Positions 27,871 through 37,969 of a stretch of 39,253 nt of DNA are shown here, in pieces. The notes beneath the pieces were generated by a model, which saw only the letters and a program-made list of their open reading frames with translations, was not told the origin of the DNA and did no database searches. Source of the DNA: an uncultured beta proteobacterium (GTDB lineage Bacteria; Pseudomonadota; Gammaproteobacteria; Burkholderiales; Burkholderiaceae_C). The DNA lies in contig CAIXNB010000150.1 of NCBI GenBank assembly GCA_903920695.1, positions 1 to 39,253 of the forward strand, read 5' to 3'. How positions within the stretch are numbered: position 1 is the first letter of the stretch; each line of letters starts with the position of its first letter. Made by a program: the position numbers and the translations under genes.

Positions 27871-28605
27871 TCAATGGTCCTCGCGCACCGCACCCAGGTA
27901 GGTGTCGATCACGCGCGGGTCTTGTGCCAGATTGGCCGCTGCGCCGTGCAGACTCAGTTCGCCCATTTCCAGCACGTAGCCATAGTCGGCCACGGCCAAC
28001 GCGGCACGCGCGTTCTGCTCCACCAGTACGATCGTGACGCCGGTCTGGTGCAGCGTGGCGATGATGGCGAACACTTCGCGCACCAGCAGCGGCGCCAGAC
28101 CGAGGCTGGGTTCGTCGAGCATCAGCAGGCTTGGGCGCGCCATCAGCGCGCGGCCGATGGCCAGCATCTGGCGCTCGCCGCCCGAGAGCGTGCCGGCGCG
28201 CTGCATCCGGCGTTCACCGAGCCGAGGAAACAGGTCGTAGACCTCGCTCAGCCGGTCGCGCCAGTTGGCGACGCCCAGACTCATTTGTCGAAAGCCGCCC
28301 AGCAACAGGTTGTCCTGTACCGGCATGGTGCCGAACAATTCGCGCCGCTCCGGCACCAGTGCGATGCCCAGCATGACGCGCTCTTCGAGGGTCAGGGCCG
28401 TGATCGATGCGCCGTTGAACTCGATCGCGCCCTGCGCCGGCAGGATGCCCATCACGGTATTGAGCAGCGTCGACTTGCCCGCGCCGTTGGGGCCGATGAC
28501 GGTGATGACGCTACCTGAGACGGTCTGCAGGTCAATGCCGTGCAGCACCTCGGCCTGACCATAGCCAGCTCGCAGATTCTGAATACGAAGAATGGGTGCA
28601 AGCAT
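27871..28605 (-). CDS. livF: Branched-chain-type ABC transporter ATP-binding protein (LivF)
   Basis: This 244-residue ATPase has Walker A GPNGAGKS, the canonical signature TLSGGERQMLAIGRAL and Walker B LLMLDEPSLGLAP, with the LivF C-terminus HGAAANLAQDPRVIDTYLG. It is the second ATPase of the minus-strand importer, partner of the LivM-LivG fusion. The ATG at 28605 has AAGGAAGA five bases upstream; an in-frame TTG at 28632 would overlap the preceding gene and is rejected. The gap to the fused gene is 10 bases. Confidence 0.9.
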   Translation of the reverse strand: MLAPILRIQNLRAGYGQAEVLHGIDLQTVSGSVITVIGPNGAGKSTLLNTVMGILPAQGAIEFNGASITALTLEERVMLGIALVPERRELFGTMPVQDNLLLGGFRQMSLGVANWRDRLSEVYDLFPRLGERRMQRAGTLSGGERQMLAIGRALMARPSLLMLDEPSLGLAPLLVREVFAIIATLHQTGVTIVLVEQNARAALAVADYGYVLEMGELSLHGAAANLAQDPRVIDTYLGAVREDH

Positions 28606-28615
28606 GGCTCTTCCT

Positions 28616-30382
28616 TCAGTGTTCCGTGCCAAGGTAGGCGGCGCGCACCAGCGGGCTTTGGCGGACCTGGGCCGGATGACCCTCGGTCAGCAGGGTTCCG
28701 AACTCCATCACGACGAGGTGATCGCAGACGTCCATCACCAGGCTCATGTCGTGTTCCACCAGCAGGATGCTCATACCTTGTGCGCGCAACTGACGCAGCA
28801 CGTCGGCCAGCGCCTTCTTTTCCTGGTGGCGCAGGCCGGCCGCCGGTTCGTCGAGCAGCAGCAGGGCCGGGTCGCTGCACAGGGCGCGGGCGATTTCCAT
28901 CAGGCGCTGCGGACCCATCGCCAGATTGCCCGCCAACTCGTGCAGATGCGCGCCCATGCCAATGCGTTCAAGCTGGCGCTGGGCCTCGCGCAGCAGCTGC
29001 TGCTCCTCGCTGCGGTTCAGGCGCGCCATGGCGGCGAGCACGCCTTTGCGACCGCGCAGATGGGCGCCGAGCGCCACGTTCTCCAGCACCGTCATGTCGG
29101 GAATCATCTTGACGTGCTGGAAGGTGCGCGACATGCCGCGCGCCGCAATGGCCCGTGAACGCAGGCCGGCGATGCTCTGGCCGCGAAACAGGACATCGCC
29201 GGCCGTGAGCGCGAGCACGCCGCTGATCAGGTTGAAGGTGGTCGACTTGCCGGCGCCATTGGGCCCGATCAGGCCGACGATCTGGCCGGCGTCGATCCTG
29301 AAGCTGATATCGTTGACCGCGAGCAGGCCGCCGAACTTTTTGCGGATTGCCTGCACTTCGAGCACGCACTCGCCGTGCGCGGGCTTGCTGCGCTCGGGCA
29401 GGGCCGCTGCGCCAGCCCAGTCAACTTTGCGTGGCGGACGCGGCAGGCGCTTCTCGACAAAGGACCAGAGACCGTCGGGCAGGTATTTGAGCATCAGCAC
29501 CAGCACGATGCCGAAGACGATGACCTCGAAACTGCCGCTGGTGCCGATCAGGCGCGGCAGCAGCACCTGCAACTGGTCTTCCAGCAGCTTGGTCAGCAAG
29601 GCGCCAGTGAGCGCGCCCCAGACGTAGCCGACGCCGCCGACCACCGTCATGAACAGGTACTCGATGCCCATCTTCAAGCCGAACGGCGACGGGTTGACGG
29701 TGCGCTGGAAGTGCGCGAACAGCCAGCCCGACAGCGCGGCCAACAGCGCCGCGATCAGGAAGATGATGATCTTGTAGCGCAGCGTCGGCACGCCCATGGC
29801 CTCGGCCATCAGCGTGCCGTTGCGCAGCGAGCGCATGGCACGCCCGGCGCGCGAGTCCAGCAGGTGCACGAGTGCCAGCGCCACCAGCACGACCAGTGCC
29901 CAGCTCAGGGCAAAAAAGCCGCGCCCCTGGCCGATGTCCCAACCGAACAGCGAGAGGCCGCGGATGCCCATCAGGCCGTCGTACTTGCCCAGCGCGTCGA
30001 TGTTGCCCATCAGGTAGTACAGCGACAGGCCCCAGGCAATCGTGGCCAGCGGCAGGTAGTGACCCGACATGCGCAGCGTCAGCAAGGCCAGCAGCAGTGC
30101 GCAGATGGCGGTCAGGCCCAGGCAAATGGGCAGCGTCAACCACGGCGACAAGCCGGTGTTGAGCGTCAGCCAGGCCGTGCCATAAGCGCCGATGCCGACA
30201 AAGGCCGCCTGTCCGAACGAGGTCAGCCCCGCCACGCCGGTCAGCAGCACCAGCCCGAGGCAGACCAGACTGTACAGGCCGATGTAGTTGAGCTGGGTGA
30301 TCCAGAAATCTGGCAGCGGCAGCACGGCCACCAGCAGCAGCACCAGCAGCAGCGCCCAGATAGCGTAACGTCGGGCCTGCAT
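28616..30382 (-). CDS. Fused LivM permease - LivG ATPase
   Basis: One 588-residue chain joins two transporter subunits. Residues 1 to about 310 are a LivM permease ([17 protein letters not shown] at 52-68; coupling loop [20 protein letters not shown] at 178-197). A charged linker (about 311-338) leads to a LivG ATPase with Walker A GPNGAGKS (373-380) and Walker B LLLLDEP (507-513). The ABC signature is LAMGPQ (487-492) where LSGGQ is expected; LivG parts of fused proteins often vary here, but this form lacks the usual serine. The frame is continuous with no sign of a shift. It works with LivH, LivF and the binding protein in the same operon. The stop-start gap from livH is one base. Confidence 0.92.
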   Translation of the reverse strand: MQARRYAIWALLLVLLLVAVLPLPDFWITQLNYIGLYSLVCLGLVLLTGVAGLTSFGQAAFVGIGAYGTAWLTLNTGLSPWLTLPICLGLTAICALLLALLTLRMSGHYLPLATIAWGLSLYYLMGNIDALGKYDGLMGIRGLSLFGWDIGQGRGFFALSWALVVLVALALVHLLDSRAGRAMRSLRNGTLMAEAMGVPTLRYKIIIFLIAALLAALSGWLFAHFQRTVNPSPFGLKMGIEYLFMTVVGGVGYVWGALTGALLTKLLEDQLQVLLPRLIGTSGSFEVIVFGIVLVLMLKYLPDGLWSFVEKRLPRPPRKVDWAGAAALPERSKPAHGECVLEVQAIRKKFGGLLAVNDISFRIDAGQIVGLIGPNGAGKSTTFNLISGVLALTAGDVLFRGQSIAGLRSRAIAARGMSRTFQHVKMIPDMTVLENVALGAHLRGRKGVLAAMARLNRSEEQQLLREAQRQLERIGMGAHLHELAGNLAMGPQRLMEIARALCSDPALLLLDEPAAGLRHQEKKALADVLRQLRAQGMSILLVEHDMSLVMDVCDHLVVMEFGTLLTEGHPAQVRQSPLVRAAYLGTEH

Positions 30383-30383
30383 C

Positions 30384-31424
30384 TCAGTGCTCCTCGTCGT
30401 CGTGGCCGCCCTGCAGCGAGCGCCACAGCAGTACCGGCAGGATCAGCGTGAAGACGATGACTTCCTTGAAGGCGCTGGCCCAGAAGGAACCGAAGGACTC
30501 GACGATGCCGACAAACATCGCTCCCACCAGCGCGCCCGGGTAGCTGGCCAGCCCGGCCACGACGGCGGCGACGAAGCCTTTGAGACCGATCAGAAAGCCG
30601 GAGTCGTAAAACATGGTGGTGGAGGGGCCGATCAATAACGCCGACAGCGCGCCGATCAGCGCCGCCATGGCAAAGGTCAACTGGCCTGCCACTTGCGACG
30701 AAATGCCCATCAACCTGGCGCCCAGGCGATTCACCGCGGTTGCGCGCAAGGCCTTGCCGTACAGCGTGCGCTCAAAGAACAGCCACAGCAGCACGATCAG
30801 CGCGCCTGAGGTCGCAATCGTGATCAGAATCTGGCCGGTCACATTAACGGCGCCCAGGCTCAGGCGCAGATCCCAGAACGGCGGGTTGCGAAAGCCTTCG
30901 GCGCCGAAGAACAACAGGCCCAGGCCGGTCATCGCGAAATGCACACCGACCGAGACGATCAGCAGCACCAGCGGTGTCGCATCGGCCAGCGATTGAAAGG
31001 CGACGCGGTACACCAGCGGCCCACAAGCCGTGACCAGGGCCACGCTGAGCAGCGCCTGCAGCGCCAGCGGCGCCTGCAGCGGCGCGGCCCAGATCGTGAT
31101 GCCGGCCACCAGCGCCGGAATGAGCAGTGTGCGCACGCCGGCCTTGAGCGCGCCCAGCGCCTGGTGCTGGCGTTGCCAGTGCGCGCTCGCGTCCATCAGG
31201 GCCGCCAGCAGCGCCAGCATCAGCAGCAGCCAGACCGTGCCGGGGATCTTGCCGCCCTGGAGCATCGCGAGCGTGAGGGCGCCATAGGCGACGAACTCGC
31301 CCTGCGGAATGAAGATGACGCGCGTAACGGTGAACACCAGCACCGTGGCCAGACCAAGCAGCGCATAGATTGCGCCGTTGGTCACGCCATCGAGCAGCAG
31401 GATGCTGGCGACCGAGGAATCCAT
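30384..31424 (-). CDS. livH: Branched-chain-type ABC transporter permease (LivH)
   Basis: The 346-residue polytopic permease begins [20 protein letters not shown] and [20 protein letters not shown], the LivH pattern. The coupling loop is [20 protein letters not shown], followed by [20 protein letters not shown]. It is about 50 residues longer than the plus-strand LivH owing to an insertion around residues 75-140, which adds hydrophobic segments. The start is ATG at 31424, 20 bases after the binding-protein gene. Together with the fused LivM it forms the channel. Confidence 0.9.
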   Translation of the reverse strand: MDSSVASILLLDGVTNGAIYALLGLATVLVFTVTRVIFIPQGEFVAYGALTLAMLQGGKIPGTVWLLLMLALLAALMDASAHWQRQHQALGALKAGVRTLLIPALVAGITIWAAPLQAPLALQALLSVALVTACGPLVYRVAFQSLADATPLVLLIVSVGVHFAMTGLGLLFFGAEGFRNPPFWDLRLSLGAVNVTGQILITIATSGALIVLLWLFFERTLYGKALRATAVNRLGARLMGISSQVAGQLTFAMAALIGALSALLIGPSTTMFYDSGFLIGLKGFVAAVVAGLASYPGALVGAMFVGIVESFGSFWASAFKEVIVFTLILPVLLWRSLQGGHDDEEH

Positions 31425-31444
31425 GGGCGAGCGCGCGCTGAAGC

Positions 31445-32578
31445 CTATTCCACCTTCCAGTCGCCGTTGACGACCTTGAGCATGACGCCGGTCTCGGGCG
31501 TGTAACCCCAGTGGTCGTCCTTGGTCCAGTTCAGCACGCCATGCGAGACCACCGTGCGGCCCATGGTCTCGAACGCGTCGCGCAAGGCAGCGCGGAATTC
31601 CGGCGTGCCGGGCTTGGCCTTCTTGAGCGCCATCGGGATGCTTTTCTCCAGCACGATCATCGGGTCATAACCGTGGCCGCCGAATTGGTTGCGCGAGCCG
31701 GCGCCGTAGGCCTTCTCATACCGCTGCACGAAGTCAATCGCGACTTTCTTCGACGGATGGCTGTCGGGCAACTGCTCGGCGATGACGGCCGGGCCTGATA
31801 CGACGTAAGCGCCTTCGACCGCCTTGCCGCCGACGCGCATCAGATCGCGTGTCGCCGCAGCATGGGTCTGGTAGATCTTGCCCTTGTAGGCGCGGTCGAC
31901 GATGGCCAGGTGCGGCATGGCCGCGCCGCTGCCGGAGGCCACGATCAGCATCGCATCCGGATTGGCCGCAACCAGCTTGAGCGCCTGCGCCGTGACGCCG
32001 GTGTCGGTGCGCGCAAAACGCTCGACCGCGATCACCTTGATGCCATCCTTTTCAGCCTGCGCCTTGAAGTCATTGAGCCAGCTCTCGCCATAGGCATCGG
32101 TGTAACCGAGAAAGCCCACGGTCTTGACGCCCTGTTTCTTCATCAGCGCAATGATGGCGTGCGCCATGACGGCGTTCGACTGCGACATGCGGAAGGTCCA
32201 GGCGTCCTTGCCGGGTGGCAGCACGATCGGTGCCAGCGACAACTGCACCGTGCCCGATTCACTCGCGACGTCGGCCATCGGGATCGCCACTGGCGTGGCG
32301 ATGGAGCCGATGATGATGTCAACCTTGTCATCGGTCACGAAGCGCTTGGCGATCTTCATGCCGTTGGTCGGGTCGGTGGCATCGTCCAGGATGATGAGCT
32401 TGAGCTTTTCGCCAGCGATGCTGGTCGGCCACAGCTTCATCATGTTGTTGACGGGAATACCCAGACCCGAGGCCGGACCGGTCAGGGGCAGGCTGACGCC
32501 GATCGTGATATCGGCCAGCGCGGCACCGGACACGAGCACGGCAATGGCGCCACAGACGGTGGCTTTGCGGAATTTCAT
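31445..32578 (-). CDS. ABC transporter periplasmic substrate-binding protein (LivK family)
   Basis: The 377-residue protein starts with a Sec signal peptide ([20 protein letters not shown], cleavage near ALA-D). The mature chain [20 protein letters not shown] is the first strand and ligand loop, and [17 protein letters not shown] starts the second lobe. The ATG at 32578 is preceded by AAGGAG, a strong site expected for an abundant binding protein. It is 54 bases downstream of the thioesterase gene, the widest gap in the operon. The ligand is unknown; the operon suggests a carboxylic acid suited to beta-oxidation. Confidence 0.9.
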   Translation of the reverse strand: MKFRKATVCGAIAVLVSGAALADITIGVSLPLTGPASGLGIPVNNMMKLWPTSIAGEKLKLIILDDATDPTNGMKIAKRFVTDDKVDIIIGSIATPVAIPMADVASESGTVQLSLAPIVLPPGKDAWTFRMSQSNAVMAHAIIALMKKQGVKTVGFLGYTDAYGESWLNDFKAQAEKDGIKVIAVERFARTDTGVTAQALKLVAANPDAMLIVASGSGAAMPHLAIVDRAYKGKIYQTHAAATRDLMRVGGKAVEGAYVVSGPAVIAEQLPDSHPSKKVAIDFVQRYEKAYGAGSRNQFGGHGYDPMIVLEKSIPMALKKAKPGTPEFRAALRDAFETMGRTVVSHGVLNWTKDDHWGYTPETGVMLKVVNGDWKVE

Positions 32579-32632
32579 GATTGTCTCCTTATGGTTTTGG
32601 AACGGGCGAACGGGAAAACGCAAACAAAAGAA

Positions 32633-33052
32633 TCAACTGCACAGACGCTTGATTTCCTCCGGCACGGGGATCGCCTTGATGCGGTCCGGGTTGTCGGCTG
32701 GCCGGATGCAGAAGGCGCGCGTCTCGACGCCTTCGCACAGTACGTCGTCGCCGCGCATGATGACGTGGCGAAACAGAAAGGCCTTGGCGCGCCACTCCTG
32801 GATGTTGGTGTGGATCTGCAGCGTCTCGCCATAGGTTGCAGGGCGCAGGAACTTGACCTGGATCTCCAGCAGCGGATCGCCAATGATGCCGGTGGTCTTG
32901 ACCAACTCGCGCCAGGGCGGCACGCCGCACTGCATGAAGAAATTCAGCGAGGAGGCGTCCATCCACTTGGCAAAATTCGGGAAGAACACGATGCCGGCCG
33001 GGTCGCAGTCGCCAAACATCACGTTGACTTCGTAGACGACGACGCGGCTCAT
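32633..33052 (-). CDS. Acyl-CoA thioesterase, 4-hydroxybenzoyl-CoA thioesterase-like hotdog fold
   Basis: The 139-residue protein carries the signature GDCDPAGIVFFPNFAKWMD (residues 14-32), with D17 in the place of the catalytic aspartate of Pseudomonas 4-hydroxybenzoyl-CoA thioesterase. The later IQVKFLRPATYGETL and EWRAKAFLFRHVIMRGD are normal hotdog strands. It hydrolyses an acyl- or aroyl-CoA to the free acid. In the operon it may relieve CoA trapping or release an aromatic end product. The ATG at 33052 is chosen because the family begins there; the frame extends upstream to 33139 inside the thiolase gene. Confidence 0.87.
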   Translation of the reverse strand: MSRVVVYEVNVMFGDCDPAGIVFFPNFAKWMDASSLNFFMQCGVPPWRELVKTTGIIGDPLLEIQVKFLRPATYGETLQIHTNIQEWRAKAFLFRHVIMRGDDVLCEGVETRAFCIRPADNPDRIKAIPVPEEIKRLCS

Positions 33053-33062
33053 GGCGCTGTGC

Positions 33063-34262
33063 TCACTTGCTGCTGACGCGCAAGACCACTGCCACGGCGG
33101 AGTCGCCAGCGGCGCAACCACCAAAGGCGCCGACACCACCGCCGCGCAGTGCCAGCTCCTCGATCAGTTCGATCACGCTGCGTAGGCCGGTCGGTCCCTG
33201 CGGATGGCCCCAGATCAGCGAGCAGCCGTAGTTGTTCATCTTCTCCAGCGGGAAACCGGTCTCGATAGAGAAGGCGATGTCGTTCACGGCAAACGGGTTG
33301 TGCGTCTTGACCGCATCCACATCCTTGATGCCAAGCTTGGCATTTTTCAGCGCCGCCATGACGGCCGGCGCCACCGCCATCGGCATATGGCCTTTTTCGA
33401 CGCGCGCCTGGCCGAAGCCGAGTAGTTCCACAACAATGGATTTGTCCAGCGAAACTTCGTCGGCCTGTTCACGGGTGGTGACGATGACGCCGGCGTTGCC
33501 GTCGGCCGGATGCGTTTGCGAGCCGAAGGTCACGGTGCCGCCGGGCTTGACCGGTTTGAGTTTGGCCAGGCCTTCCACGGTAGTGGCGAAGATGCCGTCG
33601 TCGGCGCTGAGTGTCCCGGTCTGCTTGCGAAAACCCGAGTCGGTGATCGGCGCATCGACCATGTAGCGGCGCTGGAAGGCGCGATCATCGGCCAGTGCCT
33701 GCTGGTACTGCGCGTAGCGTGCCAGCGCCACATCGTGCTGCTGCGCCGTGCTGACGGAGAACTTTGCCGCGACGTTTTCGGCGGTGTCGATCATGGCGTT
33801 GCGGGCGTACGGGTCCATGGCGAAGTTGTCGAGCACCCAGCGCTCGGTGATGCCGGTACCGCCGGGTGCCGTGGGGTCGGGGTAATAGACGATGGGGCCG
33901 TTCGAGCAGCGGTCGGCCATGATCAGCAAAGCGCACTGCGCCGAGCCGTCAGCCACTTGCGCGGCTGCCATCTGCAGTGAACGCGCGCTGGTGGCGCAGG
34001 CCTGCTGCACCGTTGGCCCGGCAACCTGGTCGATGCCCATCATGCCAGTGACCCAGGGCAGGCCGTAGAACACGCCGTGCTGTGGATTGGTAACACCCAG
34101 AATGCCCAGGTCAATGCGCTCCATCGGGAAGCGTTTGGCGTCGAGCGCGGCCTTGCCGACGTTGGCCGCCAGGCGAAGGCTGTTGAGGTGGGCAATCGGC
34201 CCTTGCCACTTGGCAAAGGGCGTGGACCAGTAAATGCCGTAGGGAATGAAAGCGCGTGTCAT
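33063..34262 (-). CDS. Thiolase family protein, SCP-x/lipid-transfer thiolase type
   Basis: The 399-residue thiolase-fold protein has the nucleophile C89 in VQQACATSARS, a HNPFAVND segment (321-328) in place of NEAFA, H353 in GHPQGPTGLR, and the second cysteine C383 in GGCAAGDSAV. This is a complete thiolytic set. The subtype resembles SCP-x-type thiolases, which handle bulky or branched 3-ketoacyl-CoA and aryl side chains. It would do the last beta-oxidation step, releasing acetyl- or propionyl-CoA. The ATG at 34262 has CTGGAG about 9 bases upstream. It is cotranscribed between the fused hydratase/dehydrogenase and the thioesterase. Confidence 0.88.
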   Translation of the reverse strand: MTRAFIPYGIYWSTPFAKWQGPIAHLNSLRLAANVGKAALDAKRFPMERIDLGILGVTNPQHGVFYGLPWVTGMMGIDQVAGPTVQQACATSARSLQMAAAQVADGSAQCALLIMADRCSNGPIVYYPDPTAPGGTGITERWVLDNFAMDPYARNAMIDTAENVAAKFSVSTAQQHDVALARYAQYQQALADDRAFQRRYMVDAPITDSGFRKQTGTLSADDGIFATTVEGLAKLKPVKPGGTVTFGSQTHPADGNAGVIVTTREQADEVSLDKSIVVELLGFGQARVEKGHMPMAVAPAVMAALKNAKLGIKDVDAVKTHNPFAVNDIAFSIETGFPLEKMNNYGCSLIWGHPQGPTGLRSVIELIEELALRGGGVGAFGGCAAGDSAVAVVLRVSSK

Positions 34263-34277
34263 GCTAATGCTCCAGGG

Positions 34278-36389
34278 TTATCGGATTTGTTCGACCTGCC
34301 ACTGGGCAAAGCTCGAACCGCTCAGTGCCAGTTTCTTCAGCAGCGGTGCCGGCTGCCAGTACTGCGGGTCCAGCGTCTGCTGGAATTCAACGATGCGGTC
34401 ATAGACCGCCTTGAGTCCAAGCGTGTCGGCGTAAAACATCGGGCCGCCACGGTAGCGTGGAAAGCCGTAGCCGGCGGTATAGACGACGTCGATGTCGCTG
34501 GCGCGCAGGGCAATGCCTTCTTCGAGCAAGAGCGCGCCTTCGTTGATCATCGCGAACAGGCAGCGCTGCTCGATCTCCAGCGCGTCGGGGTGGCGCTGTG
34601 GAATGGCCAGGCGCTGGGCCTCGTCGGCCAGCATGGCGATCACCTCGGGGTCGGGCGTGCGTTTGCGCTCGGCGCCGTCGTAGCGGTAATAGCCGCGCCC
34701 GGCTTTCTGGCCGATCCAGCCGCGCGCATAGAGCAGGGCCGAGGGCCGGTAGAAGCTCGGGTCTTTCGGCAACAATTCGGCGCGCTCCAGCCGCGTCAGA
34801 TAGCCGATGTCCACACCCGCCATGTCGTAGACGGCGAGGATGCCCATCGCCATGCCCCATTGTTCGAGCGCACTGTCGACCTCGGCCGGCGTTGCGCCTT
34901 CGAGCACGCAGCGTTCGGCTTCGCGGCCATAGGGGTCCATCATGCGGTTGCCGATAAAGCCGTAGCAGACCTTGGCGACGACGCCGGTCTTCTTGATGCG
35001 CTTGGCCAGTTCCAGCGCCGTGACGACGACATCGGGCGCGGTCTTGCCGGCCTGCACGATCTCCAAGAGTTGCATGACGTTGGCCGGGCTGAAGAAGTGC
35101 AGGCCGATCACGTCTTGCGGCCGCTTCGTTTCGGCTGCAATCGTGTCGATGTCCAGCGTCGAGGTGTTGGTGCCCAGGATGGCGCCGGGCTTGGCCACGG
35201 CATCTAACTTGGCGAAGATCTCCTTCTTCAAAGCGAAGTTTTCATAGACCGCCTCGATGATCAGGTCGGCCGTGGCCAGCGTACCGAAATCCAGGCTCGG
35301 CGTGATCAGCGCCAGGCGCTGCTCCATCTGCTCGGCTTTGAGGTTGCCGCGCTCGACCGAGCGCTGGTAGTTCTTGCGGATCAGCGCCAGGCCACGCTCC
35401 AGGTTCTGCGGCGTGGCATCGACCAGCGTCACCGGGATACTGACGTTGACGCAGCACATGGCAATGCCGCCACCCATGGTGCCCGAGCCGACGATGCCGA
35501 CACGCGCCACGGGACGTGGCGCAATGTCGCGCGCCAGGCCCGGAATCTTGCGTACCTCGCGCTCGGCGTAGAACAGATGGCGCAGGGCCTTGGCCTCGGT
35601 TGCCTGTTCGAGTTGCGCCGAGAGCTTGGCCTCCAATTGCAAGCCTTGATCAAAATCGAGATCGACGGCTGCCTGCAGCGCATCCAGCAGGGCCAGTGGC
35701 GAGCGCCGGTTGCGCATCGTCTTGGCCACTTGCAATCGTTTGGCCGCGATCAACGCGGCGGCGTTCTCCGCGCCCTTGACCGCTTGCTCGCGCGTGCGGC
35801 GTGGGCCAGCGCCCTTGCGCACCAGTTCACGCGCGAAGGCGATGGCCGCCGGCCGCAGGTCACCGTCCACGAGCGCATCGACCAGTCCCGCTTGCAAGGC
35901 CTTGGCAGCGGGCAGCGGCTTGCCGCTGAGCATCATGTCGAGTGCCACTTCCAGCGGCACAACGCGCGGCAGGCGCTGTGTGCCGCCGGCGCCGGGGATG
36001 ATGCCGAGCGAAAGCTCGGGCAGGCCAAAGCGCGCGCTTTCCAGCGCCACACGGTAGTGGCAGGCCAATGCGATCTCGGTGCCGGCGCCTAGCGCCGTGC
36101 CATGGACGGCGGCGACCACCGGCACGGCGCTGTCCTCGATCAGCCGCAGCACCTCGTGGTAGCCGGGATCGGCGATACCGGTATCGAACTCCTTGATGTC
36201 GGCGCCAGCGACAAAGGTCTTGCCGGCGCACATCAGCACGACGGCCTTGACCGCGCTCTGTGTGCGCAGTTCGAGGAACACTTTCTTCAGGCCGGCGCGC
36301 AGCGCCTGATCGACGGCGTTGACCGGCGGGCTGTCGATGGTGATGACGGCAATGCCGTCATCGAGGGTGTAGGTCACAGGGTCGCTCAT
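34278..36389 (-). CDS. Bifunctional enoyl-CoA hydratase / 3-hydroxyacyl-CoA dehydrogenase
   Basis: The 703-residue fusion does the middle two beta-oxidation steps. The N-terminal crotonase domain (about 1-190) keeps both hydratase glutamates, E105 in GAGTEIALA and E125 in FGLPELSLG. The dehydrogenase part has the NAD motif VGIVGSGTMGGG (297-308) and the catalytic pair H431 (GLHFFSPANVMQ) and E443, then two C-terminal helical domains to the end. It is of the shorter peroxisomal/monofunctional-subunit-free type, not a full FadB with all isomerase features. ATG at 36389. It lies 26 bases after the ligase gene and 15 bases before the thiolase gene. Confidence 0.92.
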   Translation of the reverse strand: MSDPVTYTLDDGIAVITIDSPPVNAVDQALRAGLKKVFLELRTQSAVKAVVLMCAGKTFVAGADIKEFDTGIADPGYHEVLRLIEDSAVPVVAAVHGTALGAGTEIALACHYRVALESARFGLPELSLGIIPGAGGTQRLPRVVPLEVALDMMLSGKPLPAAKALQAGLVDALVDGDLRPAAIAFARELVRKGAGPRRTREQAVKGAENAAALIAAKRLQVAKTMRNRRSPLALLDALQAAVDLDFDQGLQLEAKLSAQLEQATEAKALRHLFYAEREVRKIPGLARDIAPRPVARVGIVGSGTMGGGIAMCCVNVSIPVTLVDATPQNLERGLALIRKNYQRSVERGNLKAEQMEQRLALITPSLDFGTLATADLIIEAVYENFALKKEIFAKLDAVAKPGAILGTNTSTLDIDTIAAETKRPQDVIGLHFFSPANVMQLLEIVQAGKTAPDVVVTALELAKRIKKTGVVAKVCYGFIGNRMMDPYGREAERCVLEGATPAEVDSALEQWGMAMGILAVYDMAGVDIGYLTRLERAELLPKDPSFYRPSALLYARGWIGQKAGRGYYRYDGAERKRTPDPEVIAMLADEAQRLAIPQRHPDALEIEQRCLFAMINEGALLLEEGIALRASDIDVVYTAGYGFPRYRGGPMFYADTLGLKAVYDRIVEFQQTLDPQYWQPAPLLKKLALSGSSFAQWQVEQIR

Positions 36390-36415
36390 GGCAATGTCAC
36401 TTTCTGGTTGGGGGG

Positions 36416-37924
36416 TCAGGCTGTGGCCTGCTGGCGCAGAACGCGCTTGAGCAATTTGCCGCTGGCGCTCTTGGGCAACTCGTTAACGATGTCAACGCGG
36501 GACGGCACCTTGTAGGCGGCGATGTGTTCGCGGCAGTAGGCAATGATGTCTTCGGGGCTGAGCGTCGCGCCCGCTTTCAGCACCACGGCGACGACGACTT
36601 TTTCACCTTGCGCTTCAACCGGCACGCCATAGACGGCAGCCTCCTGGATGCCGGGCATCTTGTACAGGTACTGCTCGACTTCGGCTGGCCAGACCTTGAA
36701 GCCCGAGACGTTGATCATGTCCTTGACGCGGTCGGTGATGTAGACGTAGCCGTCTTTGTCCATGCGGCCGACGTCGCCGGTGTGCAGCCAGCCGCCGCGC
36801 AGGGAGGTCTTGCTTTCCTCCGGACGTCGCCAGTAGCCCTGCATCACGCCCTCGCCGCGAATCACGATCTCGCCTTGCTCGCCAGCGGGCAGTTCGCGCT
36901 CGGCCTCGTCGAAGATCTTTAGCGCAAAACCATCGACCGCGCGGCCAACCGAGCCGAAGCGGTGCTCCTGGCTGTCGTTGTAGCAGGCGAACGGCGAGCA
37001 CTCGGTCAGGCCGTAGCCTTCAAAGACGCGCCGGTCGAAGCGCTCGGTCCAGCGCCGCGAGATTTCTTCGGGCATGGTCGCGGCGGCCGACATTTCGTAG
37101 CGCAAGGAACTCAAATCGTAGGGCGACAAATCCATCGCCAGCAGGTTGATGTAAATCGTCGGCACGGCGAAGAAATGCGTGATGCGTTCCTCGTCGATGG
37201 CGCGCAGCACGACGTCAGGAACGAAGCGCGTGAACAGCACGATGGTGGCGCCGGCCAGAATGGCTGCGTTCATGATGTAGTTCTGCCCGTAGACATGGAA
37301 CAGCGGCAGGAAGGTGGCGAGCCGGTCGCCCGGTCGGTAGTCCGAGTATTTGGCCTTGGGCGGCAGCGCGATGTTGCTTTGGATGTTGCGCTGTGTCAGC
37401 GCCACACCCTTGGGGAAACCGGTGGTGCCAGACGAATAGAGCAGGGCTGCGACTGCGTCCGGCGCACACGACACCGACGTGAAGCTGTCGCTGCCGCTTG
37501 AGAGCAAATCGGCCAGCGGTGTCCAGAGCGGCGCTGGCGTAACCGGATCAACAACAATGCGCAGGCGCAGGGCGGCGCAGTCGTCCGGCACATGGCGGAT
37601 CAGCTCGTCCATCGTGATCACCACGCTGGCCTGCGAGTCGTCGAGCAGGTAGCGCACCTCCTCGGTTTTCAGGATGGCGTTGATGGTGACGGGAATGGCA
37701 CCGAGCTTCTGCGCCGCGTAGTAGGCGGTGGCAAATTCAGGCACGTTGGGGAGGTACAGGGCAACGCGGTCGGTGGCCGCCACACCGGCCTGGCGCAGGC
37801 TGGACGCGAGGCGATTGGCGTCGCGGTTGAGTTGCCCGTAGCTGATGGAGCGGCCCTCGAAGCGGATGGCGATTTGATCCGGCGTTTGCGTGGCGTGGCG
37901 CTCAAGATGTTCTGCAATATTCAT
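36416..37924 (-). CDS. AMP-forming acyl/aryl-CoA ligase
   Basis: The 502-residue ANL enzyme has the P-loop YSSGTTGFPKG (163-173), the A5 motif FEGYGLTECSP, LHTGDVGRMDKDGY and hinge ITDRVKDMINVSGFKVWPAE, and the catalytic lysine in LPKSASGKLLKR. At about 500 residues it is shorter than FadD and closer to medium-chain, aryl or hydroxycinnamate-type ligases. It is the first gene of the ten-gene operon, so it probably defines the pathway substrate. The ATG at 37924 follows AAGGAAG. A promoter-like sequence with an inverted repeat is about 45-80 bases upstream. Substrate is not determinable from the motifs seen. Confidence 0.9.
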   Translation of the reverse strand: MNIAEHLERHATQTPDQIAIRFEGRSISYGQLNRDANRLASSLRQAGVAATDRVALYLPNVPEFATAYYAAQKLGAIPVTINAILKTEEVRYLLDDSQASVVITMDELIRHVPDDCAALRLRIVVDPVTPAPLWTPLADLLSSGSDSFTSVSCAPDAVAALLYSSGTTGFPKGVALTQRNIQSNIALPPKAKYSDYRPGDRLATFLPLFHVYGQNYIMNAAILAGATIVLFTRFVPDVVLRAIDEERITHFFAVPTIYINLLAMDLSPYDLSSLRYEMSAAATMPEEISRRWTERFDRRVFEGYGLTECSPFACYNDSQEHRFGSVGRAVDGFALKIFDEAERELPAGEQGEIVIRGEGVMQGYWRRPEESKTSLRGGWLHTGDVGRMDKDGYVYITDRVKDMINVSGFKVWPAEVEQYLYKMPGIQEAAVYGVPVEAQGEKVVVAVVLKAGATLSPEDIIAYCREHIAAYKVPSRVDIVNELPKSASGKLLKRVLRQQATA

Positions 37925-37969
37925 GCTTTGTCTTCCTTGTCACATGTCAGTGGTTTCTTGTTTGAGTCG

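Noticed and set aside
26341..28518. Long antisense frame of 725 residues opposite the acyl-CoA dehydrogenase and livF
   Set aside because: It is the mirror of two genes with clear motifs in a GC-rich genome, and its composition (rich in H, Q, R, A) is typical of such shadows.
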